Both the position numbers and the translations under genes were made by a program. Shown here in pieces: positions 25,831-34,996 of a DNA stretch of 64,000 nt. The stretch's first letter is position 1, and each line of letters begins with the position of its first letter. Below the pieces are notes generated by a model. It had not been told where the DNA came from. It did no database searches and was given only the letters and a program-made list of their open reading frames with translations. Source of the stretch: Rhodobacter sp. Its GTDB lineage: Bacteria; Pseudomonadota; Alphaproteobacteria; Rhodobacterales; Rhodobacteraceae. Location: positions 1 through 64,000 of the forward strand of contig JAIXUH010000034.1 of assembly GCA_027484145.1 (NCBI GenBank), in the 5' to 3' direction.

Positions 25831-26786
25831 TTTCCCAACTTCGTCAGGCCGGAACCCTGATCGGCCTTGTGCTGATCGTGGTCTTTTTCACCGTGCAGTT
25901 GCCTGAAACCTTTCTGACGGCGCGCAACCTGATCAACGTGTCGCAGCAGATTTCCATGCTGGCGGTGGTGGCCTTTGCCATGACAGTGGTGATGGTGATG
26001 ACCGACTTTGACCTTTCGGTCGGGTCGATGGCTTCGCTGGCCGGGATCGTGGCGGCGGTTCTGTTCACTGCCGATCAGCCGGTCTGGCTTGCGGTGGTGG
26101 CCGCATTGGCCGTTGGGGTTCTGGGTGGTGTGGTGAATGGGGTGCTGGTGGCGGTGTTGGGCATTCTGCCCTTTGTGGCCACGCTGGGCACGCTGACCAT
26201 CTACAGCGGGGCGGCGTTCTGGATCAGCGATGGCAAGACCATCTTTGGCCGCGACATCCCCAAGGGCTTTTCCGAATTTGCCCGCGGCGGTGTGTCGCTG
26301 GATGCCGTCGGCTTTGCGGGCGTGTCGTTGCCCTATATGACCATCCTCGCCTTGGTCGTGCTGGCGGTGGTCTGGGTGACGCTGGAACACACAACCTATG
26401 GCCGAAGGCTCTACGCCATCGGCGGCAATGCCGAAGCGGCGCGTCTGGCAGGCGTGCGGGTGCGCTGGCTGCGGCTGTCGGCCTTTGCCATCACCGGTTT
26501 GGGGGCGGCGGTGGCGGGGCTGATGTATGCCAGCCGTGTCGCCTCGGCCAACCCGACCCAAGGCGCGGGGCTGATGCTGGACGCCATCGCCGCCGTGTTT
26601 CTGGGCATGACCATGGGCAAGGAAGGCGAGCCGCGCGCCCTTGCCACGCTGGTCGGCGTGCTGATCCTTGGCATCCTCGATAACGGGCTGACCCAGATGA
26701 AGGTCGACAGCTATGTGCGCGAAATGCTGGTGGGCACCATCGTGATTGCGGCGGTGGCCACGTCATCCATCGGGCGGCGGGCCTAG
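25827..26786 (+). CDS. Sugar ABC transporter permease, RbsC-like
   Basis: A 319-residue inner-membrane permease with 8-10 hydrophobic segments. Family signatures include VVMVMTDFDLSVGSMASLAGI and YAIGGNAEAARLAGVRVRW (ATPase-contact loop). It overlaps the ATPase gene by ATGA. Only one permease gene is present, which fits a homodimeric channel. It ends 9 bp from a convergent GMC oxidoreductase gene and closes the LacI-controlled operon. Confidence 0.9.
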   Translation: MISQLRQAGTLIGLVLIVVFFTVQLPETFLTARNLINVSQQISMLAVVAFAMTVVMVMTDFDLSVGSMASLAGIVAAVLFTADQPVWLAVVAALAVGVLGGVVNGVLVAVLGILPFVATLGTLTIYSGAAFWISDGKTIFGRDIPKGFSEFARGGVSLDAVGFAGVSLPYMTILALVVLAVVWVTLEHTTYGRRLYAIGGNAEAARLAGVRVRWLRLSAFAITGLGAAVAGLMYASRVASANPTQGAGLMLDAIAAVFLGMTMGKEGEPRALATLVGVLILGILDNGLTQMKVDSYVREMLVGTIVIAAVATSSIGRRA

Positions 26787-26795
26787 ACGCCGCCC

Positions 26796-28289
26796 TTAGG
26801 CCGCAGCGCCCTGCAGGATGTGGCGCGCCGTGCGCAGGGCAATGGCCGCCACCGTCAGCGACGGGTTGGCTGCGCCGGACGTGGGCAGCACCGAGGCATC
26901 GCAAACAAACAGGTTCTCCAGATCATGCGCGCGGCACTGCGGGTTGACCACGCTGCTGGCCGGGTCATGCCCCATGCGCGCGGTGCCGCACTGATGGCTG
27001 GGCGTGCGCTTTTCAAAGGTCTTGGTCAGCACGACAGGCCAGCCCGCCTTTTTCAGCACCGCCTTCAGCTTGGCGTTCAAGGCGGCATGGGCGGCCCAGT
27101 TTGAGCGTTCCCATTTCAGAACGATCTGCCCGTCGCGCAGCATGACGCGGCTTTCCGGGTTGGGCAGGTCTTCGGACATGGTCATCAAGTGCACCGAATG
27201 ATCCGCCACCCAATGGGCCAGTGGCAGCGGCATGCCGGTTTCAGCGGCCATGATCGGCCCGGTGATCCGGCCCAGCATCTGCACATTGCCCAAGGGTTCG
27301 CCGTTCGGCCCCCCGGTCAGATACCAGTCGTTCATCTGGATCGTTTTTTCATAGACGCTACGGTTGCGTCGGAACGGGCTGAGCCCCAACACCGCTGTAA
27401 TGTTGTGGTTCATGAAGTTGCGGCCCACCTGATCGGACCGGTTGGCAAGCCCCTTCGGATTGGCGGCATCGGCCGAGGCCAGCAGCAACGCCGCCGATTT
27501 GACCGCCCCCGCGCACAGGCAGATCAGCGGGGCGGACAGGCGTTGAGTCTGGCCATCCCGCTCATATTCCACCGCCGCAATCCGCGCGCCGTCGGCAATC
27601 AGCCGCGTCACGCGCGCGCCGGTCATCAGGGTGACGTTGGGGTGCTGCAGGGCTTGGGCAAGGCCGATGGTTTCCGCATCCATCTTGCCGCCACGGGTGT
27701 TGGGAAAGCCGTCAAAGGTGATTGCGCCCCCTTTCAGCCACAGGTCGATGTCCACGCCCAACGGCAGGGCACCGGGATGCAGCCCTTGGGCGCGCAGGCG
27801 GTTGCACAGATCAACCATGTCCGGCTCGTGCGGCACCGGCGGAAACGGATAGGGGCGCGAATGATGCGGCTCTGTCGGGTCCTCGCCCAATGCGCCGCGG
27901 ACCTGATACATCTCCTCGGCGGCCTGATAATCCGGCTCGAACGCCTCATAGGTGATGGGCCAGCCGGGGGCCGTGCCGCCCATGTGGCGCAGGGGCGAGA
28001 AATCCTCGGCCCGATAGCGCATGAGCACCGCACCATAGAATTTGGAATTGCCGCCGGGGTGGTAATAGTTGTTCGGCGCAAAGCTGCCGCCGTCAGCATC
28101 CAGCCAGGTCTCATCCGGGCGGAAATGCCCGGTGCCAAAAACGGCGACCGGATCACGCGCCTCGGGGCAATCTTGCAACCGTTCGCCGCGCTCCAGAATC
28201 ACGATGCGCCGTCCCGACGGCGCAAGGGCGGCAGCCAGTGTGGCCCCCCCCATGCCAGAGCCGATGATCACGATATCCGGGGTCGTCAT
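26796..28289 (-). CDS. GMC-family FAD-dependent oxidoreductase
   Basis: A 497-residue flavoprotein. The FAD dinucleotide motif is IIGSGMGGATLAAAL (Gly10-x-Gly12-x2-Gly15). The substrate-domain end contains HQCGTARMG and CDASVLPTSGAANPSLTVAA, the conserved GMC C-terminal signature. I chose the ATG at 28289 because it starts just before the FAD motif. Without a signal peptide it should be cytosolic, unlike membrane-linked gluconate or fructose dehydrogenases. Substrates of such GMC proteins are alcohols or sugars. It converges on the sugar ABC operon and may act on a related compound. Confidence 0.84.
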   Translation of the reverse strand: MTTPDIVIIGSGMGGATLAAALAPSGRRIVILERGERLQDCPEARDPVAVFGTGHFRPDETWLDADGGSFAPNNYYHPGGNSKFYGAVLMRYRAEDFSPLRHMGGTAPGWPITYEAFEPDYQAAEEMYQVRGALGEDPTEPHHSRPYPFPPVPHEPDMVDLCNRLRAQGLHPGALPLGVDIDLWLKGGAITFDGFPNTRGGKMDAETIGLAQALQHPNVTLMTGARVTRLIADGARIAAVEYERDGQTQRLSAPLICLCAGAVKSAALLLASADAANPKGLANRSDQVGRNFMNHNITAVLGLSPFRRNRSVYEKTIQMNDWYLTGGPNGEPLGNVQMLGRITGPIMAAETGMPLPLAHWVADHSVHLMTMSEDLPNPESRVMLRDGQIVLKWERSNWAAHAALNAKLKAVLKKAGWPVVLTKTFEKRTPSHQCGTARMGHDPASSVVNPQCRAHDLENLFVCDASVLPTSGAANPSLTVAAIALRTARHILQGAAA

Positions 28290-28393
28290 GGGAACAGGCC
28301 TTGGCATCAGGGGTGGGGGCCGCAAAGGCCGGGTGTTACCCTTTGCATTAGGGTGTAGTGGGCTGCTGCGGCAACAGGAATTTTCGGCCCGCG

Positions 28394-29797
28394 CTACGGT
28401 GTGGGTATCTGCGGCACGCGGCAGGTGGGGTCGCCCAACAGGACAATCGACCGCCAGTCGCGCGCCATCAGTTGCAGGGCAAGGATGGGGCCAAGCTGGG
28501 CCGTGTCGCCGGTCGATGACAGGATCTGCCGCGCCAGATCATAGCTGTTGAAGATCGATCCGGCGGTGGCACGCACGGATTGCAAGGCCATGCCAATGGG
28601 CGCGCCGGTGAACAACGCCTGATAAAAGCAGTTCAGCAGCGCCATTGTCATGAACTGGTGCGTTTCCGGATGGCGCAAGGTCCAGTCAAAGGTGGGTTCC
28701 ACATGCCCGACAAAGGCGCGCAGGGGCCGCGCGCCGCCCAACAGCGCGCGGGGCAAAGGGGCGGTGGTGTCGCCACAGTCGGCAACCGCCTTCAGCACCC
28801 GGTCCACGCGAGAGCCTTCGGTCACAAGGCCGACATAGGCCGACCGCGCCGCACTGCCTGCCGAACAACAGGCCTGCGCGAACCAAACCGCCCCGCCGGG
28901 TGCGGCATCGCCGGTCAGCAGACCGGGGTCCAGCGCCGCAAAATCGGCGTCAACCAGCAGACCCAACCCCGCCCGCATCGCCGCCGTATCGGTCAGGGGG
29001 GTGGTAGCACCGTGGCTGGTGGTGGTGATCAGGGCCGGGCGCGCGGCAGCAATGGCCGCAGCAAGACCGGCATGGGTGGCCTGATGCCCCGTCAGAAACC
29101 GGGCCCCCGCGCGCAAGGCTGCATCGGGGTCATTGGCAAAGCGCTGGTGCATAGGCGTGCCCACGGTGGCCGCCATCAGCGTGGTGATATCGCCGCCACC
29201 GTGATCCACACTCCACCCCAGCGTCTGCGCGGGGTCTGGCTCATTGGCTGCCCAATCGGTCAGCAGCGCATCAACATAACGGGCAAGTCCATCGGATGGC
29301 AGATCAAGACGGCCAACATAGAAGGTCTGGTGCAGGTCATACTGCACCTCCCACGGAATCTCGGCCGGGCTGCCCACCAGCAGCAGATAACGCGGAATCC
29401 GCCCCGGACCCGTGCCCACCATCTGCGCGCCCACCGCCACATCCATGACAGCGCCGTCGGCGGCATAGCGGCGCAGGGTGCCGGGCCGCCAGCCAGCCCC
29501 GACGCGGAACACCGGGCCGGACCCCCGCGCCGCGTGCAGGGCGCGGATGGGCTCTGCCGCGTCGATTGCGGTGGCACGGTCAGCCGCGGGCAGGGCAAGG
29601 TTTTCCGGCAAGACCAGCCCCCAGCCCACATCGGGGTGCCGCCAATCCTTGGGATCGGCCAGCACAGCAGGCAAATCCTGCGGCCGCGCCAGCAGCCGTT
29701 CGGCCAAAATCCGTCGTGGCAGGCCGGGGTCCAGCGGCGATGTGCTGTCGCCATCCGGGCCCCATGCGTTGATCGACACTGTTGCCGGAAACGCCAT
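28394..29797 (-). CDS. Caspase-fold (CHAT/C25-like) putative cysteine protease
   Basis: A 467-residue protein; the ATG at 29797 is 4 bp after the previous stop and is preferred over longer open frame. A PWE motif at 148-150 (SPAEIPWEVQYD) resembles that in the N-terminal part of CHAT proteins. A catalytic pair can be proposed: His262 in TTTSHGATTP and Cys310 or Cys311 in WFAQACCSAG, each ending a hydrophobic strand as in caspase-fold peptidases. It has no signal peptide. It is last in a four-gene operon with a CHAT protease, an inactive CHAT-like protein and an alpha/beta hydrolase. Protease activity is inferred only. Confidence 0.68.
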   Translation of the reverse strand: MAFPATVSINAWGPDGDSTSPLDPGLPRRILAERLLARPQDLPAVLADPKDWRHPDVGWGLVLPENLALPAADRATAIDAAEPIRALHAARGSGPVFRVGAGWRPGTLRRYAADGAVMDVAVGAQMVGTGPGRIPRYLLLVGSPAEIPWEVQYDLHQTFYVGRLDLPSDGLARYVDALLTDWAANEPDPAQTLGWSVDHGGGDITTLMAATVGTPMHQRFANDPDAALRAGARFLTGHQATHAGLAAAIAAARPALITTTSHGATTPLTDTAAMRAGLGLLVDADFAALDPGLLTGDAAPGGAVWFAQACCSAGSAARSAYVGLVTEGSRVDRVLKAVADCGDTTAPLPRALLGGARPLRAFVGHVEPTFDWTLRHPETHQFMTMALLNCFYQALFTGAPIGMALQSVRATAGSIFNSYDLARQILSSTGDTAQLGPILALQLMARDWRSIVLLGDPTCRVPQIPTP

Positions 29798-29801
29798 GGA
29801 C

Positions 29802-31160
29802 TTATGCCAAGCCAAGCAGGTGGCGGATCTCGTCAATCCGGCCCTGCACCTGCTGGCGCAGCGCGGGCGTGGGAATCAGCACGGGGTTCGCCAAAGCCTC
29901 GGTCAGCGCCTGCAATTCGCCCAGCAGCCTCTCTTGCTCCAGTTCCGACAGTGCCGTGTCCACCACATCAATCCGCAGGGCGCGATGGCCTACCATCATC
30001 ACCGGAAGCGACCAGTCGCGCGTGCGCTGCGCGGCCATGGGCGGGGGCAGGCCATGCGCGGCAAGCAGGGCGCGCGATGCGGTGGAAAACCCGGCGGCAA
30101 GGTCAAGCGTGCCGCTGCCCGCCGCGTGAATCTGCGACACGCTGGCCAGAACCTGCGCCATGAAGGCCCCGGCAAAGCGATGCACCATGGCGGCATTGAT
30201 CGGCGCACGCATGCCCACCACGATGGGTAGCCCTTCTTCGACCAGACGTTCGCACAGGCTGACGGTGCCCTGCGCCAAGGGGTCAACGGCCGCCCCCGAA
30301 CAGGCGTTCAGCACGGCCACCCATGTGCTTGCCTCCAGCGCGGTGGCAAGGTCGACGGTGGACAGCCAGACCGGATCGGCCCCAAAGGCGGTTCCGGCAT
30401 GATCCACCTCCAGCAGTCCGCCCGAGGCCGCGTGCCCATGGCAGAACAGATGCGCCACCCTTGGACCAAAGGCGCTGATCCGCGCCACCAATGCCATCAG
30501 GTCGGGCGGGACCAGTTCCACCGTGACATGGGCCTCGCCCTCGGCCTCGATATGCGCCTTCAAGGCGGGGACGGTCAGCACCAGTACCTGCGGCGCGGGG
30601 GGCGCGCTCGCCACCTGTGCCGCAAAGGCCGCGCGCAGGGCCGCCCATTCGCCCCGCCCGTCATTGTCGCGCGCGGCGATGATCACCAGCACCGGCAAGG
30701 GCGCATCGCGCGGCAACAGGCCCGAAGGTGGCGTGCCACCCGCCCGCACCTCGCGCAGGATCGGCACCCGCAGGTCAGGGCCAAGGAAACCGGCCCCCCC
30801 CTTGTGCAAGACTTCCCAAGGCAGGGTCTTGGCCTCGACCGCCAGCTTGTGGATATCAACCCGGACCTGACGATCACCCGCGCCGGGCACAAGCATGGGG
30901 GCAAGGGCTGCCTGCGCGTTGTCATGGGCGCACAGCGATTGCCACAGCGCCTCGCCCGCCGCGCGGACGATATCGGTCTGCTGGGTCGGGTCCAGCGGGG
31001 TGGTTTCAAAGGCGTCGATCGCCGGGCGCAGCGGCCCCACATCCAGCACGCGGTTGTCAGCAGGGGGCAAGTCCGCGCCGGGCGTGTCCAGCCAGAAGGT
31101 CGAGAAACGCTGCCCGTCAAGGCCAAGGGTGCTTTCGATCAGAATGCGTGTTGTGGCCAT
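29802..31160 (-). CDS. CHAT-domain putative cysteine protease
   Basis: A 452-residue protein. LPWE at 113-116 followed by LRVPILRE is characteristic of the N-terminal portion of CHAT domains. The catalytic pair is His241 in HLFCHGHA and Cys287 in VLNACSGA, with GLPIVVGMRAPI after it, a standard CHAT pattern. About 110 residues at the end are helical. CHAT proteins are caspase-like proteases related to separase and the Craspase protease. The ATG overlaps the preceding stop by one base (TAATG). No TPR repeats or fused sensor are visible, so recognition must come from partner proteins. Confidence 0.82.
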   Translation of the reverse strand: MATTRILIESTLGLDGQRFSTFWLDTPGADLPPADNRVLDVGPLRPAIDAFETTPLDPTQQTDIVRAAGEALWQSLCAHDNAQAALAPMLVPGAGDRQVRVDIHKLAVEAKTLPWEVLHKGGAGFLGPDLRVPILREVRAGGTPPSGLLPRDAPLPVLVIIAARDNDGRGEWAALRAAFAAQVASAPPAPQVLVLTVPALKAHIEAEGEAHVTVELVPPDLMALVARISAFGPRVAHLFCHGHAASGGLLEVDHAGTAFGADPVWLSTVDLATALEASTWVAVLNACSGAAVDPLAQGTVSLCERLVEEGLPIVVGMRAPINAAMVHRFAGAFMAQVLASVSQIHAAGSGTLDLAAGFSTASRALLAAHGLPPPMAAQRTRDWSLPVMMVGHRALRIDVVDTALSELEQERLLGELQALTEALANPVLIPTPALRQQVQGRIDEIRHLLGLA

Positions 31161-32440
31161 TACCGTTCACCTTCGATGGTGCCGGACATCCGGGCAATCA
31201 GGTCCATAGCGCGGCGCTCACCTTCGTCGCGGGCTTGGCCCTTGATGGACCGGGGGCGAAGGCTGCTGAGGCGGCCATAGCCTTGGGCCACTTCGGGCGT
31301 GGCCTCGACCGGGGTTTCAGGGACGGCGCGCATTCCAAGGGCATCCTGCGGCCAGCCCCGGCTTTCATCGGGTGGGCCAAGGTCAAGCGCGCGCGGATGC
31401 GCCGACAGGGTTGTGCCCGGATGCGCCGACACCGGCAGTTGCCAGCCGCCCAGCAGGGCCTTCAGCGCGCCCGTCGTTTCCACCGCACTCCCTTCGGCAA
31501 GGATCACCGGCCCCGGACGCTGCCATGTCACCGCATTGGCCAAAAGCCGCAGCCCGGCATGCGAGGCAGGCCCGCCCATGGCCGTCATGCCAAGGGCCTG
31601 CACCTTCAGCCGGTCCAGTGCGCGCGCCAGACGGGCCGCGTCGATCAGGGCCAGTCGGGGCCTGTCAACGGTGGCATGCAGGCTGACCGGAAGGGCCAGC
31701 CCTCCCTGACCTTCGGCCACCGCCCCGCGCCCAACGATGTAGAGCGTATGTGCCCCAGTATCGGGCAGCGTGCGTTCGACCCATTCCAGCCATGCCATGC
31801 CGGGCCTGCGCGACGCATCGGGCGGCGCATCGGGAGAAAACCCAGTGAAGTGCAGGCTGACCATGGGTGCGGCCCCGAACATCGGGGGCAGGGTGGCGGC
31901 GTGTGCCTGCAATGGCGTGAGATCAAGATCCGTAAACACGTGAATCGGTTGCGGCGTGGCGGCGGCGATGCAGGTCATCAGCATCCGAACGGTCGCGGCA
32001 ACTTCGTCCGTAAAGCGCGGGTCTGTCAACGGGGCCACGATGACCACAGGACGGGTCGACTCCGGCTTAAAGGAGTTGGCGACAAAGTTCGGCACCCGGA
32101 GCAATGCCCGGTGCAGAATGTGTTCAAGCTGCGCTTCCCACGGATAGGCGGCAAGGGCATCGGCGCCATAGGCCAGCAAAAGCCAAAGATGTTCGTCCGG
32201 TCTGGCTGCGGCATCTGCAGTGGCAAACAGATCGCGCAAGGTGGCAGGCAGAGGCACCACATCGCGCGGCTCGGTCGTGCCCGGATCAAGGCCAAGCGCA
32301 TCAAGCCTGAGACGCACAGGGTCGGCCAAAGGCTCGGCGCCACGCCACGGTTGGGCCAGAACCTCGGCCCCGTCGGGCCGCTGCAACAGCGAAAGCTGAA
32401 TGGTCAGCAGCCCCTCTTCGTTGCGCACGAACATGGCCAT
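31160..32440 (-). CDS. CHAT-like protein lacking the catalytic His and Cys (pseudo-protease)
   Basis: A 426-residue protein with no clear family by itself. It keeps the PWE motif at 100-102 (AAYPWEAQLE). By eye it also aligns with the neighbouring CHAT protease in the catalytic half. There the CHGH strand corresponds to TLYIVGRGAV (233-241) and the NACSG strand to ALGMTAMGG (282-290), so both catalytic positions are replaced. The last 50 residues are charged and probably flexible. It lies 11 bp after the hydrolase gene and overlaps the CHAT gene by one base. A scaffold or regulatory subunit is the simplest reading. Confidence 0.6.
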   Translation of the reverse strand: MAMFVRNEEGLLTIQLSLLQRPDGAEVLAQPWRGAEPLADPVRLRLDALGLDPGTTEPRDVVPLPATLRDLFATADAAARPDEHLWLLLAYGADALAAYPWEAQLEHILHRALLRVPNFVANSFKPESTRPVVIVAPLTDPRFTDEVAATVRMLMTCIAAATPQPIHVFTDLDLTPLQAHAATLPPMFGAAPMVSLHFTGFSPDAPPDASRRPGMAWLEWVERTLPDTGAHTLYIVGRGAVAEGQGGLALPVSLHATVDRPRLALIDAARLARALDRLKVQALGMTAMGGPASHAGLRLLANAVTWQRPGPVILAEGSAVETTGALKALLGGWQLPVSAHPGTTLSAHPRALDLGPPDESRGWPQDALGMRAVPETPVEATPEVAQGYGRLSSLRPRSIKGQARDEGERRAMDLIARMSGTIEGER

Positions 32441-32451
32441 GCGGTTGCCCC

Positions 32452-33783
32452 TTATGCCAGATTGTGCAGCATGGCCCAGGCCGTATGCGGGTTGGCCACG
32501 TCGGCATGGCCGGAAATGCCGCTGCGACCATCCAGACTGCGCACCCGGACGGTTGCGGCAGACCCCGGATAGCCATTGCCCGGCGCGGGCAGGTCGATGG
32601 CATCCATCTCGCCCGCGGCAGGGGCGGCCACACCATACCCGCCCATGGCATGATAGGCGTCAAAGACCCCGGCGATATCCACCTCGCCAATATCCTTGCG
32701 GCGGTTGACGGCCAGATGGAACGCGTGGCGCAGAGGGAAGTCATGCACCGAATGGGTGGCAAGGATCGGCCTTTCCACCCGCGTCAGGGCCGGGCGCAAC
32801 CCACCGGGGCGGCCCAGAACATCGGCGGAAAACGCAAACCTGTTGATCGCCGGTTGCAGCACAAGGGCCGACTGCGCCTTTCGCGGCCCCGGTGCATGGC
32901 TCAGGGCCGACAGCACCACCTTGGCGCCATAGGAATGGCCCACCAGATGCACCCGCGCCGGCGTTTCGGCCAAAAGCCGCCCCAGCGTTTCGGCCACGCC
33001 ACGCCGCCCGACAACACCAGCGCGGTCCTTCATCTTAAGCACAGTCGCCAGACGCAGCGCTTTGCGTATCCCAAAAAGGTCAGAAAGGCCCGCAGGCTTG
33101 ACCTCACCCACCAAACCGCCGCCCGCAACACCGCCGGAGTCAAAGCCGCCCGTCACAGGGGCCGGGGCCGCTGCCGTGGCGCTGCCCTGCGCCAATGAGT
33201 CGGCAAGGTCTTGCGCTGTGGTGCCATTGCCCGAGTCATCGTCCGCCTCGGCGGGGGCAAGGGCGGGCAGCAAAAGCGCCGCCAGATCATGCAAGGTGGC
33301 TGCGTCAATCATGTCCGGCCCAGCGGACAACTGCGCAAGCTGCTGCGCCGCCGCTTCGGGCAAATCCTCGGACAGGATGGCAACGTCATCGACCGTGACT
33401 GTGTCATCTGTTGCCGCGATATCCGGGCCGTCCTCCCACGGCCAGACAAAGGCCGCACTGGGCCAGATCATGCCCAGATACAGGATCTTGCGCATGACAG
33501 GCGGCGGGCCGGAATGGGCGTCAGCGATGGCGGCAGTTTCGGTCAGAAAGCGGTGGTAGACGGCGTTGGCATCTTCCCAGTCATTGTTCCAGCCGTGACT
33601 GAACAGGATGACATCGCTGTAGCCTTCCGCCGCCACACGATCGATCACCGCATCACACGTGGCGGGCGAGGTGCAGGTCCCCGCCTTGTCAAAGGTCAAC
33701 GCATAAAAGGGGATCTGCTGGGCCGAAAGGGACGGGAAGTCATAAATCCGCTGCGGGTTGATCGGGGGCATGGCCATGTCCAT
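32452..33783 (-). CDS. Alpha/beta-hydrolase with long internal linker, first gene of CHAT operon
   Basis: A 443-residue hydrolase from the ATG at 33783; a TTG at 33801 would add six residues. Motifs are SHGWNND (62-68, oxyanion region) and VGHSYGAK (nucleophile Ser284). Candidate acid and base lie around THSVHDFPLRH (343-353). Between these halves lies an unusually long insert, and residues 176-226 are Ala/Gly/Asp/Thr-rich and probably disordered. There is no signal peptide. The substrate could be an ester, lipid or amide. It is co-transcribed with one inactive and two apparently active caspase-fold proteins, which makes cleavage of the linker an attractive but untested idea. Confidence 0.72.
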   Translation of the reverse strand: MDMAMPPINPQRIYDFPSLSAQQIPFYALTFDKAGTCTSPATCDAVIDRVAAEGYSDVILFSHGWNNDWEDANAVYHRFLTETAAIADAHSGPPPVMRKILYLGMIWPSAAFVWPWEDGPDIAATDDTVTVDDVAILSEDLPEAAAQQLAQLSAGPDMIDAATLHDLAALLLPALAPAEADDDSGNGTTAQDLADSLAQGSATAAAPAPVTGGFDSGGVAGGGLVGEVKPAGLSDLFGIRKALRLATVLKMKDRAGVVGRRGVAETLGRLLAETPARVHLVGHSYGAKVVLSALSHAPGPRKAQSALVLQPAINRFAFSADVLGRPGGLRPALTRVERPILATHSVHDFPLRHAFHLAVNRRKDIGEVDIAGVFDAYHAMGGYGVAAPAAGEMDAIDLPAPGNGYPGSAATVRVRSLDGRSGISGHADVANPHTAWAMLHNLA

Positions 33784-33809
33784 TGAAAAGGGCGGAAACA
33801 ATATGTCCT

Positions 33810-33837
33810 AGGGTAGCAAATCGGCGCAATAATTCAA
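33810..33837 (-). promoter_or_regulatory. Putative sigma70 promoter of the hydrolase-CHAT operon
   Basis: On the minus strand TTGAAT (complement of 33832-33837) is followed after 16 bases by TACCCT (complement of 33810-33815). Transcription would start near 33803, leaving about 20 nt before the ATG at 33783 and practically no leader for the TTG at 33801. No strong Shine-Dalgarno precedes either start. Confidence 0.45.
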
Positions 33838-33917
33838 CCTGCGCGCGGGGCAAGCTGGGGCCGTCGGCAATTGTCCCCACCTGGCCGGGCCAAGCCATCT
33901 GATCTTTTGACCCAGCG

Positions 33918-34970
33918 TCAGCCGATGGGCTGGGGCAGGGCGAGTCCGAAGGCCTTGGCCGCCTCGGCCAGTGATGGCAGGATCGACGGGTAAAGCGGCA
34001 CGCCGTCAGACAGAGCCTTGGCCTTGCGCGCAAGGGCCGCTTGACCGGGCACACGCACCGGCGATTCCGGGTTGCGTGGGGTGCTGGCAAGGCAGGCGTC
34101 GCGCAGCCACCCGGTCTGGCGCAAAAACGCCTCGGTCCCGCCAAAGGCCTCGGGGTCACAGACCTGCACCGTGATGGCGCTGTTGGCACCGGGCAGTGCA
34201 TCGGCGCGACCGATTCCGGCCAAACCTTGGGTCAGCGCCTCGATGTGCAGCGCCATGCCATAGCCCTTTTGGCCGTGGTCGAGGCCGCCCGTGGGCAGCA
34301 GGGTGCCGCCGCGTGTCAGATCAGCGGGGTCGCGGCTGGGGGTGCCATCGGCGCGCAGCACCCAGTCGGCCGCATAGGTCCGCCCTTCGCGGGTCAGGCG
34401 CTGCGCCATGTTGTTGGTGGTGATCGACGCCGAGATGTCGATCAGGATAGGGCCATCAGGGGTGGGAATGCCATGCGCCACCGGGTCGGGAGTGAACACC
34501 CCCGTCACCCCGCCAAAGGGGGCAACCGACGCCGCCGAAGGGCTGGAGGATGCGATGGAGACCATCATGCCATGGTCGGTGGCCCGGTGAAGATAGGCCG
34601 CCAAGGCCCCGATATGGCCCGCATTTCCGACAGCCACGGTGCAGGTGCCATAAACGCGTGCGCGCGCCACCGCCAGATCAACCGCCGCAACCGCAAGGAA
34701 GGCCCCCGCCACCCGATTGCCGCGCCATGCCACGGCGGCGCCCTTGTCGCGCACCACGTCGGGCTGTCCGGTGCGGGCCATGCTGCCATCGGCCAGCTTT
34801 TGCAGATACCACGGGGTCAGCGCCAGACCATGCGTATCATGGCCCATCAGATCGGCTTCCAGCAAATAGGTGGCCACCGGTGCCGCATGGGCCGGGTCAA
34901 GGCCCGCCGCCGAAAACAGGGCAAAGGCAAAATCGTGCAGGGCGGCGGCATTATAGCGAAGTTGGGTCAT
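33918..34970 (-). CDS. Ldh-family (malate/L-lactate/ureidoglycolate dehydrogenase type) NAD(P)-dependent oxidoreductase
   Basis: A 350-residue member of the family that includes L-sulfolactate, ureidoglycolate and 2,3-diketogulonate dehydrogenases. Typical segments are HDTHGLALTPWYL near residue 48, VGNAGHIGALAAYL and KGYGMALHIEALTQGLAG. The ATG at 34970 follows the upstream DapA-family gene by 26 bp on the same strand. It probably reduces a 2-oxo acid or oxidises a 2-hydroxy acid in the same pathway as the DapA-family enzyme. No rossmann-fold motif is expected in this family. Confidence 0.85.
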   Translation of the reverse strand: MTQLRYNAAALHDFAFALFSAAGLDPAHAAPVATYLLEADLMGHDTHGLALTPWYLQKLADGSMARTGQPDVVRDKGAAVAWRGNRVAGAFLAVAAVDLAVARARVYGTCTVAVGNAGHIGALAAYLHRATDHGMMVSIASSSPSAASVAPFGGVTGVFTPDPVAHGIPTPDGPILIDISASITTNNMAQRLTREGRTYAADWVLRADGTPSRDPADLTRGGTLLPTGGLDHGQKGYGMALHIEALTQGLAGIGRADALPGANSAITVQVCDPEAFGGTEAFLRQTGWLRDACLASTPRNPESPVRVPGQAALARKAKALSDGVPLYPSILPSLAEAAKAFGLALPQPIG

Positions 34971-34996
34971 CGAGGGCGCGGCCTTTGCTGGCGGGT

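Noticed and set aside
33784-33801. TTG at 33801 as start of the alpha/beta hydrolase
   Set aside because: Predicted transcription start near 33803 would leave it leaderless on a rare start codon; ATG at 33783 preferred, though the evidence is not decisive.
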